Shown here in pieces: positions 26,173 to 34,281 of a DNA stretch of 64,000 nucleotides (its first letter is position 1; each line of letters opens with the position of its first letter). Origin of the DNA: Nocardia aurantia (GTDB taxonomy: Bacteria > Actinomycetota > Actinomycetes > Mycobacteriales > Mycobacteriaceae); contig NZ_WEGI01000006.1 of NCBI RefSeq assembly GCF_009604425.1, positions 453,560 to 517,559 on the forward strand. The letters run 5' to 3'. A program made the position numbers and the translations under genes. The notes beneath the pieces are model-generated. The model was not told the origin of the DNA. It did not search any database and saw only the letters and a list, made by a program, of their open reading frames with translations.

Positions 26173-27780
26173 CTACGACTCCAGCACCAGTTCCCGGACC
26201 ATCTGCTTGGCCGCGGCGACGTCCTCGGCCTGCAGGACGGACACGCTGACGGTCAAGGCCAGCCGCTTACCCGAACTCGGCTCCTCGGCCTCGATTCCGG
26301 CCAGGCCCTCGGGGTCGATCGCGATGGTGATATTGATCGGCGAATCGGCCGGCAGCGGCGGCAGATCGCCGATCACCGCGCCCCCGTCGGGCGTGATCTC
26401 CCGATTGTCGACCGGCCGCCGGGATTCCACCTCCCCGCCCTGTTCGAAGATGCGCAGATGCACCTCGGTCTGATTCGCGGCGAAGGTGTAGGCGGTGATG
26501 GTTTCGCGCAACGGCAATTCGTCGTTCTTGTGTGCGAGGAATCCGATATATGCCTCGGGCTCCGGGCCGCTGGTGTCGACGAACTGGATTCCGAGACCCT
26601 TGGGCAGCACATTCGTGACCCGGCGGGCCGGGGCCTCGGCGGCGCGGCCGTTCGCGCCCGGAAGTTCGTACCGCGCAGCGGCTTTCGCGCCGCGCCCCTC
26701 GATCTCTGCGCGTTCGGCCGCCGACATCGCGGCGTAGATCGCGGCGCCCTTCGCCACCGACAGATTCGGATCGGACAGCCGCGGTTCCCAGCCGTAGTGT
26801 TCCCGCAGCATCGCGGTCACCGCCGGCATCTGGGACGAGCCGCCGACGAGCAGCACCTCGTCTATCGTCAGGTCGGGATCCTTCTCGCGGCCGGCGGCGA
26901 GCGTGCGGTCGACGATGTCCTTCGTCTGCTGGAGCAGCCCGCTGGTGACCTCCTCGAATTCCGCCCGGGTGATATCGATCTTGGCGCGATCATTCCCGTG
27001 CTTCAGCGAGAGGGTCGTCCGTTCCTTCTTCGACAGCGAGATCTTGATCCGCTCGATCTCGGCATAGAGATGCTGCGAGAAGTACTCGTCGATCATCGGA
27101 TCGTCGTCCGCGCCGGTCTCGGCCATGAACCTGTCGTTGACGTGACTCACCAGCCGGTCGTCCCAGTGCGCGCCGCCGAGGGTGCGATTCCCGTCGATCG
27201 CCACCACCTCCAGCGCGTCCGGCGAGATTCGCAGAATCGTGGTGTCGAAGGTGCCGCCGCCGAGGTCGTAGATCAGCACCGTTTTCCGCTCGTCCCGCAA
27301 TTTCACGCCGTAGGCCAGCGCTGCGGCGACGGGTTCGGTGACGATGCCGACCACCTCGAGTCCGGCGATCTCGCCGGCCTGTTTGGTCGCCTCCCGCTCA
27401 CGGATACCGAAATACGCCGGCACGGTGATCACCACGCGCTCCACCTTTATCCCGGTGCCGTCCTCGGCGTACGCGGCGAGCGACCGCAGGATCAGCGCCG
27501 ACACGGATTCCGGGGTATGCGTCCGGCCGTCGAATTCGAGCGGGTGGATCTCGCCCATGTACGCCTTGATCAGCGTCACCACGCGGTCGGCCGACACCTT
27601 CGCGGTGTTCTTCGCCTCCTGCCCGACCACGAAGCTGCCGGATTCCGGTTCGAAGAACACCGCGGACGGTGTGGTGGGCAGGCCGTCGGGGTTGTTGACG
27701 ACGACCGGCTGCCCGAAGTCGTCGAGATGGGCGATCGCGGAGAAGGTGGTACCGAGATCGATACCGAAGATGTCAGTCAC
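26173..27780 (-). CDS. Hsp70-like chaperone B (short, no lid)
   Basis: 535 residues, a second DnaK relative. ATPase motifs are well kept: IDLGTTFSAIA, VVITVPAYFGIRE, LIYDLGGGTFDTT and LLVGGSSQMP. A compact beta-sandwich region follows (LPLRETITAYTF to the end) without the helical lid of DnaK. It is clearly divergent from Hsp70 A at 16337. The GTG at 27780 begins right before the phosphate-binding loop as in other Hsp70s; a TTG at 27813 would add 11 unsupported residues. It lies 46 bp after the GrpE-like gene, its probable nucleotide exchange factor. No J-domain protein is encoded in the run. Confidence 0.9.
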   Translation of the reverse strand: MTDIFGIDLGTTFSAIAHLDDFGQPVVVNNPDGLPTTPSAVFFEPESGSFVVGQEAKNTAKVSADRVVTLIKAYMGEIHPLEFDGRTHTPESVSALILRSLAAYAEDGTGIKVERVVITVPAYFGIREREATKQAGEIAGLEVVGIVTEPVAAALAYGVKLRDERKTVLIYDLGGGTFDTTILRISPDALEVVAIDGNRTLGGAHWDDRLVSHVNDRFMAETGADDDPMIDEYFSQHLYAEIERIKISLSKKERTTLSLKHGNDRAKIDITRAEFEEVTSGLLQQTKDIVDRTLAAGREKDPDLTIDEVLLVGGSSQMPAVTAMLREHYGWEPRLSDPNLSVAKGAAIYAAMSAAERAEIEGRGAKAAARYELPGANGRAAEAPARRVTNVLPKGLGIQFVDTSGPEPEAYIGFLAHKNDELPLRETITAYTFAANQTEVHLRIFEQGGEVESRRPVDNREITPDGGAVIGDLPPLPADSPINITIAIDPEGLAGIEAEEPSSGKRLALTVSVSVLQAEDVAAAKQMVRELVLES

Positions 27781-27826
27781 GAAAGTTCCGATCGTTGGTG
27801 CAGGATGCGGCAAGAATTCGAAAAGC

Positions 27827-28399
27827 TCAGGGCGCGAGGTATTTCCAGACCGAAACCTTCGCGTGGATCACCGGCTTCTCGGACGCGATGTTCCGGAAAC
27901 CCTGGTGGTACACGGCACTCACCCGGTCGTGCCGCGCCTCGACATCGGTGGTCACCGTGCCGCACGGCTGGTGCAGCCGCCGGTCGAACGGGTCGCCGAT
28001 CTCGGTCCCGATCGGCACGGCGCCCAGGCCCTCCAGGATGTCCTCGATCCGGCCGGAGACGGTGTGGAAATCCTCGGCGAACGCCAGAGTCGGTTCGGTG
28101 TCGGCGATTTCGCGGACGTGCTGCGCGTGGCGATGGCATTCGCCGTGCAATTCGGCGAGGGCCTTGATCACCGGGCGCAGACTCGCCCGGAGCAGGTCCC
28201 CCTCGAGCGCCGCCACCCGCTCGTGCATTCTCTTGTTGACGGCTTCCAGATCCTCCGAGCGATCGGCGAGCCGGCGGATCTCACCGGTGAGCTCCTGCAG
28301 AATCCGATCGGACTCGGAAATCATTCCGACGCCGAGGATTTCGTCGACCGGTGTGGCCTCGTAGCTCGCCGATCCGGCCTCGCGGTAATCGTTCACCAT
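27827..28399 (-). CDS. GrpE-like nucleotide exchange factor
   Basis: 190 residues. A helical coiled-coil part (about 25-75, LTGEIRRLADRSEDLEAVNKR) is followed by a small beta domain with a GrpE-like ending (DPFDRRLHQPCGTV and VYHQGFRN, PVIHAKVSVWKY). In GrpE this domain opens the Hsp70 nucleotide cleft. Compared with housekeeping GrpE the coiled coil is short. Next to Hsp70 B, it most likely serves the two special Hsp70s of this cluster. Confidence 0.82.
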   Translation of the reverse strand: MVNDYREAGSASYEATPVDEILGVGMISESDRILQELTGEIRRLADRSEDLEAVNKRMHERVAALEGDLLRASLRPVIKALAELHGECHRHAQHVREIADTEPTLAFAEDFHTVSGRIEDILEGLGAVPIGTEIGDPFDRRLHQPCGTVTTDVEARHDRVSAVYHQGFRNIASEKPVIHAKVSVWKYLAP

Positions 28400-28435
28400 T
28401 GTCTCCGTTCGTTGTCCGGTCCGCTCGGATGCGGA

Positions 28436-28774
28436 TCAGAACCAGCGCTGCCGGATGTCCCGGGCGCAGACGCGCGCCACGGCGACCGTCACGACCATCA
28501 GGACGAGGAAGATCGCGGCCCGGATCAGGTCGCCGTCCTGGTCGGCGCCGCCGGTGTAGGCGGACTGGCCGTAGACGAAGTACCCGGTGTCGGACAGCGA
28601 CAGGATCGCCAGGGATACCCAGGCCCATCCGCGCCGGGGATGCGCCTGCGCCTGATTGATGCTCACGGTCTGGGTGCCGTTGTTGTTGGTGAAGACGTTG
28701 CTGCGGTTCTTCGCCTTGTTGACCTGCCGGTTCGGCGGCACCGGCGGCTGATGGGGTCCGCCCGGCTGCGCCAT
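28436..28774 (-). CDS. Two-helix membrane protein sharing a motif with the TIR protein
   Basis: 112 residues. The N-terminal 45 are polar and contain RQVNKAKN and TNNNGTQTVSIN; this segment aligns with the C-terminal tail of the adjacent TIR protein (13 of 24 positions identical). Two hydrophobic segments follow (about 50-65 and 84-103) and a basic end. The start ATG overlaps the TIR stop as TGATG. It may anchor the TIR protein or the complex to the membrane by pairing of the shared strands. No named family recognised. Confidence 0.72.
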   Translation of the reverse strand: MAQPGGPHQPPVPPNRQVNKAKNRSNVFTNNNGTQTVSINQAQAHPRRGWAWVSLAILSLSDTGYFVYGQSAYTGGADQDGDLIRAAIFLVLMVVTVAVARVCARDIRQRWF

Positions 28775-29355
28775 CACCGCCGCCCGCGGTGGTCGCGGCC
28801 GATCGAGATGTTCTGTGTCCCACCGTTGTTGGTGGCGGTGGTACTGCCGCGGTCGGCACGGTTGACCTGAGTGTGCCCGGCGGGCGGCGCGGTCCCGGGT
28901 TCGGGTTCCGGGAGCAGCCGGGCGATCAGGTCACCGATGTCCGAATCCATCGTCCGCTGCCGGATCCGCCAGTACTGCGAGCGGCCGAGGGTGCGGATGT
29001 CGGCGGGCAGTTCGGCCACGGCGGGCAACTCGGTGTCGTCCAGCAGCACCGGGATGACCGGGGTGGCGCGTTCGTAGGCCGTCCGGATCTCGTACCGCAC
29101 CCAGTCCCGATCGTCGTCGAGGCGGCGTCTCCCGTGCTCGTCGGCGTCGAGCCAGTGCGGCCCGATCACCGCGACGAGCAGGTCGCACTGCTCGACCTCC
29201 CTGCGGATGCGCCGGGCGTAGCTGCTGCCCAGCTCGAGCGAGTCGTCGTCGCGGAACACGTTGTCACGACCGATGCGCTCTGCCATCCGCTTCGAGATCT
29301 CACGCACCGCGTAGGCACTGTCCGTGATGCGGTAGCTCAGAAATATCTTCGTCAA
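28774..29355 (-). CDS. TIR-domain protein, probable effector
   Basis: 193 residues. The first 150 form a TIR domain: IFLSYRITDS, NVFRDDDSLELG, CDLLVAVIGPHW and DWVRYEI, where Glu89 is the expected catalytic Glu of NAD-cleaving TIRs. Then comes a polar tail (from about 158) with HTQVNRAD and TNNGGTQNISIG, matched in the next protein. TTG start with GAGGAG at the right distance. It is the first gene of the eleven-gene run. Bacterial TIR proteins are typical effectors of defence systems, killing or stopping the cell by NAD+ depletion, so this gene gives the cluster its likely immune role. Confidence 0.9.
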   Translation of the reverse strand: MTKIFLSYRITDSAYAVREISKRMAERIGRDNVFRDDDSLELGSSYARRIRREVEQCDLLVAVIGPHWLDADEHGRRRLDDDRDWVRYEIRTAYERATPVIPVLLDDTELPAVAELPADIRTLGRSQYWRIRQRTMDSDIGDLIARLLPEPEPGTAPPAGHTQVNRADRGSTTATNNGGTQNISIGRDHRGRR

Positions 29356-29438
29356 CGGGGGATTCTCCTCGGGAGTCGATCGCCCGCGATTCGACGATCG
29401 GCCTCCAGGATGCGGCGTTCGATCCCCCGCGAACAGCG

Positions 29439-29474
29439 GTTGCCCGTTGTCTGCCCGAGTAGGCAACGGGCAAC
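29439..29474. promoter_or_regulatory. Hairpin in the TIR / lipoprotein intergenic region
   Basis: Inverted repeat GTTGCCCGTTG ... CAACGGGCAAC, 11-bp perfect stem with a 14-nt spacer, 84 nt upstream of the TIR gene start. It may be an operator or an attenuator in the leader of the conflict-system operon. The 225-bp region is divergent, so it also lies upstream of the lipoprotein gene. Confidence 0.5.
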
Positions 29475-29580
29475 GGGGCCCGAGCGGGCTCGGCCCGGCA
29501 CCTCGGTGGTGGCAGATAGATCGGTAGCGATGTATCGTTCCCGATGAAAAGTGTCCCTGTTCCCGGAAGGATCGGTGCCG

Positions 29581-31452
29581 ATGCGCCACGGCAACTTCGC
29601 GCGAGTGATCTCGGCGCTGGCGGCGGTCGCGCTGCTGGCGGCCGGATGCGGCGGCGGTGACACACCGGCCGCGCACGCGCCGGACCCGGGCCGCGTCACC
29701 GTCACCGAACTCCCGGTGCCCCCGACCGCGCCCACGGCGGCGGCGGGATCCTGTACGGCACAGGTCAATCCGCATCGGACCGGATGTGTGGACCCGGGGT
29801 GGGGCGCGATCGGCTCGCCGGGCACGTATTGGGGTACGGGACGAGCGACCCTACTGGGGGTCACCTTCGCCGGGGCGCCGGCCGCGCCCGATCCGGCGAG
29901 TGTCTACCAGGGCCCGCAGGTGCTACTGGTGCGGACCGACGGGACCCTCTTCCCGAACGGCGACCCCTGGAAATGCCTCACCTGCGGTGTGCCCGCGGCG
30001 AATCGGCTCGGCGTGACCGATACGGCGTTCACGTACCCGCTCAACGGTTTCCACGACGGCAAGCGAGCACTGGCGGGCACCTCGATCCTGGACTGCGGTG
30101 ACTATCAGGTGTTCGACGACCGCTGCACGCCGGAGCGATTGCACATCTACCCGATCCGCTGGAACGTGACGCCGGACGGTTCCGGGCCGGGCGGTGAGAT
30201 CCGCGAGCTGCGGATGAACCCCGACGATGTCCACATCGGCTGGAACCACATGATTCTCGACAACGGCCGCTACGACGAACAGGCCTACATGGGCCGGTTG
30301 GTGTTCGATCCCGCGCCCGCCGCGGGCGAGCCGCGCGCGCCCCGCTACGACCTCACCGCCGTCACGACCCTGTTCTCCGCCGCACCGGAATATCAGCCGT
30401 ACCAAGTGGTTCCGGGTCACCCGGACCAGCTGCGCTGGAATTCGGCGGGCATGATCGGCGAGTTCCGCGGCTGGTCCGCCGACGGCCGCGAGGCGCTCGG
30501 GATCCAGTCCTATCTGTCGGCGAGCGTCGACGCCTGGGCCACCGACAACACCACCGGCCGTTCCCGCCCGCTGACCGACCACGCGGAATACACCGATCCC
30601 ATGGCCGTCTCGCCCGACGGCGAATGGACGGTGGCGCTGCAGGTCAACGGCTCGGACCGGTTGCACTTCCTCTCGGCGCTGCCGGGCGTGCCGCCGCTGA
30701 TCGACCAGCTGGGCGCCACCGGCTACGTCTCGGGAATCCGCAACAACGGGCAACGCCGGTTCTTCGCGCCGTGGCTGGTGGATCGGGACGGCAAGCGGGC
30801 CAGGCAGATCAACGCCGACGGCGACCCGAATTGGAACGCCGCGGCGGATCCGGCGTGGCTCGCCGACGGCACCGGCGTGGTCTACGCCGAGAATCTGGTG
30901 ACCGCACCCGCCTGCGGCGCCCCGAATCCGTTGCCCTGCCCCGCATCCGGCGAACCGGGCGGCCGGCACAGCCGGGTGATGCTGGCCCGCTTCGACGGCC
31001 TGGCGCCGAAATCCGTGACACCGGTTGCGCCGGTGCCCGATTCGGTGGACTGGGGCACGCCGTACCATCCCGGTGATCCGATGCCGGTCCGCCCGCAACT
31101 GCCCGCGGGCATCTACACGCTGCCCGGCAAGGCACACGGCTCGGCCCGCGCCGAGATCGCCGAGGACGCGGCGGGTGTGTCGATGTCGGTGTCCTACACC
31201 GATTTCAGCGACGACGGCGCGACGGTGGTAGACGGCACGGAGAGCATCCGCCGCCCCCGGTCCCTGCTCGGCGGGATCACCCTGCAGGAGAACCTGACGG
31301 TCTCCGGAGCCCACACGGGTACGAAGGTCACCAGCGAACCCGCGGGATTCACGCTCGCACCGACCGTGTTGGAGAACAACTTCCAGGCCACCGGCACGCT
31401 GACCACCACGCTCGATGGCCGGACCTACACCCAGCCGCAGAACGGCATGTGA
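29581..31452 (+). CDS. Lipoprotein with WD40/TolB-like propeller pattern
   Basis: 623 residues. The signal peptide ends in the lipobox LAAGC with lipidated Cys23, so the protein is anchored on the outer face of the cell membrane. The body has repeated short beta blades such as DPMAVSPDGEWTVAL and GYVSGIRNNGQRRF, resembling PD40/TolB beta-propellers, and four Cys that may form disulfides. ATG at 29581 with GGAAGG upstream; an in-frame start 30 nt earlier lacks a ribosome site. Divergent from the TIR operon and convergent with the LLM gene; not obviously linked to either. Function unknown: binding or surface hydrolase. Confidence 0.75.
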   Translation: MRHGNFARVISALAAVALLAAGCGGGDTPAAHAPDPGRVTVTELPVPPTAPTAAAGSCTAQVNPHRTGCVDPGWGAIGSPGTYWGTGRATLLGVTFAGAPAAPDPASVYQGPQVLLVRTDGTLFPNGDPWKCLTCGVPAANRLGVTDTAFTYPLNGFHDGKRALAGTSILDCGDYQVFDDRCTPERLHIYPIRWNVTPDGSGPGGEIRELRMNPDDVHIGWNHMILDNGRYDEQAYMGRLVFDPAPAAGEPRAPRYDLTAVTTLFSAAPEYQPYQVVPGHPDQLRWNSAGMIGEFRGWSADGREALGIQSYLSASVDAWATDNTTGRSRPLTDHAEYTDPMAVSPDGEWTVALQVNGSDRLHFLSALPGVPPLIDQLGATGYVSGIRNNGQRRFFAPWLVDRDGKRARQINADGDPNWNAAADPAWLADGTGVVYAENLVTAPACGAPNPLPCPASGEPGGRHSRVMLARFDGLAPKSVTPVAPVPDSVDWGTPYHPGDPMPVRPQLPAGIYTLPGKAHGSARAEIAEDAAGVSMSVSYTDFSDDGATVVDGTESIRRPRSLLGGITLQENLTVSGAHTGTKVTSEPAGFTLAPTVLENNFQATGTLTTTLDGRTYTQPQNGM

Positions 31453-31477
31453 CCGCGCGGTGCCCGGATAGTTCGTT

Positions 31478-32482
31478 TCAGCAGGCGCGCAACCGGTGCA
31501 CCAGTTCCGCGGTCTGCTCGGTGGTGAGCCCGGCCGGTGGATGGAAGGACAGGCGGGTCAGCAGGCCGCCGAATCGTTCCGCGACCCGGCCGGGTAGTTC
31601 GTCCAGCGGGGCGACGACGGCGAAGGCGTCCAGCATCTCGTCGGTGATCAGCGCCGGCATTTCCTGCCAGCGACCGGATTTCGACAGCGCGGTCAGTTCC
31701 TCGTTCACGCCGTCCCAGCCGTGCAGTTCGAAGATGCCGCGGTAGGACGGGGTGGAGGCGTAGAAGGCAATGCGCGCACGGGCTTTCGGGACACCCTCGG
31801 CGATCTGCCGTTCGGTGCCGGTGACGACGAACGGTGTCGCGAGGATGTCGAAACCGTCGAGATCGGCGCCCACCCGCGCGCGCCCGGCCCGCAGCGCGGG
31901 CAGCGTCCGCTCCCGGATCCAGCGGGCGGTGGTGAAGCCGTGGCACAGGAAGCCGTCGGCCACCTCCCCCGCCGCGCGGGTCATCGCCTCGCCGACCCCG
32001 GCCAGCAGGACCTTCGGCGGACCGTACTCGTGGTGCGGCGGAACGAAATCCGGCGGCATCAGGGTGTGCCGGTAGTACTCGCCCTGGAAATCCAGCGGGG
32101 TGCCCTCGGCCCACGCGGACCAGATCGCCCGCAGCGCCAGCACGTATTCCCGCAGCTGCGGCGCGGGCCGGCCCCACGGCATCCCGAACCGCCGCTGCAC
32201 GTGCGCGCGCACCTGCGAGCCCAGCCCGAGGTGCAGGCGTCCGCGCGAATGCCGCTGCAGGTCGACCGCGGTGTAGGCGAGGGTCATCGGCGACCGCGCG
32301 AACGCCACCGCGATCGAGGTGCCGATATCGATGCGCTCGGTGACCTCCGCGGCGATCGTCAAGGGCAGGAACGGATCTCCGTTCAGCTCCCCGGCCCACA
32401 GGCCGTCGAAGCGCGCTGCCTCCACGTCCCGGGCACGGGCCGCGGCACCGGTGAGTCCGCCGAAGGTGGTATCTATCCGCAT
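31478..32482 (-). CDS. LLM-class (F420-type) oxidoreductase
   Basis: Luciferase-like TIM-barrel flavin/F420 oxidoreductase of 334 residues. Family marks: AARFDGLWAGELNGDPF near the N-terminus, IDIGTSIAVAFARSPM, RGRLHLGLGSQVRAHVQRRFG and GPPKVLLAGVG. It most resembles the TIGR03617-type group, which uses F420 or FMN. Start ATG lies 4 bp after the SDR stop, so the two form one operon, governed by two operator copies at 33320-33355. A second LLM enzyme is at 44115. Confidence 0.88.
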   Translation of the reverse strand: MRIDTTFGGLTGAAARARDVEAARFDGLWAGELNGDPFLPLTIAAEVTERIDIGTSIAVAFARSPMTLAYTAVDLQRHSRGRLHLGLGSQVRAHVQRRFGMPWGRPAPQLREYVLALRAIWSAWAEGTPLDFQGEYYRHTLMPPDFVPPHHEYGPPKVLLAGVGEAMTRAAGEVADGFLCHGFTTARWIRERTLPALRAGRARVGADLDGFDILATPFVVTGTERQIAEGVPKARARIAFYASTPSYRGIFELHGWDGVNEELTALSKSGRWQEMPALITDEMLDAFAVVAPLDELPGRVAERFGGLLTRLSFHPPAGLTTEQTAELVHRLRAC

Positions 32483-32486
32483 CGCG

Positions 32487-33272
32487 TCACACCGGTTCCA
32501 GGCCGTCCACCCGCAGCAGCGAGCCGGTGGTGTACGAGGAGGCGTCGCTGGCGAAATACAGTGCCGCGGTGACGATCTCGTCGGGATAGCCGAACCGTCC
32601 CAGGGGCGCGCCGGGCACCTCCGCGCCCGGCGTCGCCCAGCCCTTGGAGATGTCGGTGTAGAAGCCGCCGGGCGAGATGACGTTGAAGCGCACCTTCGGC
32701 GCGAACTCCTGGGCGAACGCCACACTGATCGCGTTCAGCGCGGCCTTCGATCCGGCGTACGGGCCGAAGTTCGGCGACGGCCGCAGTGCGCCGCTGCTGG
32801 AGATGCTGATCACCGATCCCCCGTCGCCGGCGGCCATCCGCTCCGCGATCAGCGCCGACAACCGGAACGGGCCCTTGAAGTTGACCGCGACCACCTTGTC
32901 GAAGAGGTCCTCGGCGGTCTGCGCCGACGACGGCGCCAGCGGCGACAGCCCGGCGTTGTTGACCAGGATGTCGACCTTGCCGAAATGCTCGTAGGCCCGG
33001 TCGGCCAGCGCGCCCAGATCGTCCCAGTGGCCGACGTGGCAGGCCACCGGCAGCGCCTTCCGGCCCAGCGCCTCGACCTCCGCCGCGACCGCCGCACAGG
33101 CCCCGAGTTTGCGGCTGGCGATCACCACGTCGGCGCCGGCCGCGGCCAGCCCGAGCACGATCGCGCGCCCGAGTCCCCGGCTGCCGCCGGTGACCAGCGC
33201 GACCTTGCCGGTCAGGTCGAACAGTCGAGCCGGGGTCCTGGTCACCTCCGGTCGCGCGTCGTCGTTCGCCAT
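32487..33272 (-). CDS. Short-chain dehydrogenase/reductase
   Basis: Classical SDR, 261 residues: TGGSRGLG at 28-35, NNAG near 105-108, Ser cluster near 157-160, Tyr172-x3-Lys176 in YAGSK. Closest in style to 3-oxoacyl-ACP/gluconate-type SDRs. First gene of a two-gene operon with the LLM oxidoreductase. Two copies of the shared operator lie 48-83 nt upstream. It probably oxidises a hydroxyl group on the pathway substrate. Confidence 0.9.
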   Translation of the reverse strand: MANDDARPEVTRTPARLFDLTGKVALVTGGSRGLGRAIVLGLAAAGADVVIASRKLGACAAVAAEVEALGRKALPVACHVGHWDDLGALADRAYEHFGKVDILVNNAGLSPLAPSSAQTAEDLFDKVVAVNFKGPFRLSALIAERMAAGDGGSVISISSSGALRPSPNFGPYAGSKAALNAISVAFAQEFAPKVRFNVISPGGFYTDISKGWATPGAEVPGAPLGRFGYPDEIVTAALYFASDASSYTTGSLLRVDGLEPV

Positions 33273-33319
33273 CGCTCCTCCTCACCGGGCCGCCGGTCGG
33301 CGTCCCGATCCGACGCTAT

Positions 33320-33355
33320 GAGAATTTCACTCTTACCGTCAAGAATGAAATTCTG
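33320..33355 (-). promoter_or_regulatory. Tandem operator before the SDR-LLM operon
   Basis: GAGAATTTCACTCTT at 33320-33334 and AAGAATGAAATTCTG at 33341-33355, both copies of the shared palindrome, centres 21 bp apart. The outer halves also form a longer repeat AGAATTTCA / TGAAATTCT. Confidence 0.6.
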
Positions 33356-33412
33356 TCCACCGAACCGTCCGCGTCACCGCCGGGACGTGTGATAACAAGA
33401 TTTGCGGAAATA

Positions 33413-33427
33413 AAGAATCTTACTCTC
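33413..33427 (+). promoter_or_regulatory. Operator copy before the crotonase gene
   Basis: AAGAATCTTACTCTC, one copy of the shared palindrome, directly upstream of the ribosome site GGAGG (33431-33435) of the enoyl-CoA hydratase-like gene. Confidence 0.55.
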
Positions 33428-33441
33428 AGAGGAGGGTGGCC

Positions 33442-34242
33442 GTGCCCGAGTCCCTCGTCCTGGTCGATACCGCCGAGCGCATCGCGACGGTGACGCTCAA
33501 CCGCCCTCAGGCCCGGAATGCGTTGAGCCGCGCGCTGTCCCAGCAGCTCTGGGACGCGGTGACCGCCGCGGACCGCGATCCCGAGGTGGACGTGGTGATC
33601 CTGACCGGCGCCGATCCGGCGTTCTGCGCGGGTGTCGACCTCGCCGAGGCGGCCGCCGGGCTGCCGCCGCAGCCGCCGCGCCCCGCCGGCACCGGTCCGG
33701 AGCGCACGAGCAACGGCCTCTACCGCTTCCTGCCGGTCACCGAGAAGCCGATCATCGCCGCGATCAACGGCCCGGCCGTCACCGGCGGGCTGGAGGTCGC
33801 GTTGCAGTGCACCTTCCTGGTGGCCTCCGAACGGGCCCGGTTCGCCGACACCCACGCGCGGGTCGGCGTCATGCCCGGCGGCGGGGTGACCGTGCTGCTG
33901 GCCCGCACCGTCGGCCTGCGCCGCGCCGTCGAGATGTCGCTGACCGGCAACTTCCTCACCGCTGACGAGGCGCTGCGGCTCGGCCTGGTGAATCATGTGG
34001 TGCCCCATGAGGATCTGCTCCCGTTCGCCCGGCGGCTGGCCGCCGACATCGCGGGCAACGACGGCACCGCCGTCCGGCTGCTGCTGCGGCACTATCGCCG
34101 TCTGGCCAACACCGCCACGCTCGACGAGGCGCATCTGCTGGAGGGCATCCTCGCCGAAACCTGGGCTCCCGGCATCGGTCTCGTCGCCGAGCGACGGGCG
34201 GCGGTGACCGCGCGCGGCCGCGACCAGACCGGCCGCGGCTGA
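33442..34242 (+). CDS. Enoyl-CoA hydratase/isomerase family protein (crotonase 1)
   Basis: Crotonase-fold protein of 266 residues. Oxyanion-hole region FCAGVDL and GPAVTGGLEVAL are visible, the latter with the first catalytic Glu. The second catalytic Glu of true hydratases (in the PEV-x-x-G loop) is absent; the loop reads THARVGVMPG. It may therefore be an isomerase, thioesterase-like or hydrolase-type crotonase and not a hydratase. GTG at 33442 is preferred over 33436 because GGAGG then has a 6-nt spacing. One operator copy lies just upstream. Confidence 0.85.
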   Translation: MPESLVLVDTAERIATVTLNRPQARNALSRALSQQLWDAVTAADRDPEVDVVILTGADPAFCAGVDLAEAAAGLPPQPPRPAGTGPERTSNGLYRFLPVTEKPIIAAINGPAVTGGLEVALQCTFLVASERARFADTHARVGVMPGGGVTVLLARTVGLRRAVEMSLTGNFLTADEALRLGLVNHVVPHEDLLPFARRLAADIAGNDGTAVRLLLRHYRRLANTATLDEAHLLEGILAETWAPGIGLVAERRAAVTARGRDQTGRG

Positions 34243-34281
34243 CCCGAGCGCAGTCGCGACCGGCCGGCTCCCCGGGCAGGC

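Noticed and set aside
15702..29355. Reading the cluster as a general stress (DnaK) operon
   Set aside because: No J-domain gene, Hsp70s lack the lid, and TIR, GTPase and GAP1 genes do not belong to heat-shock operons.
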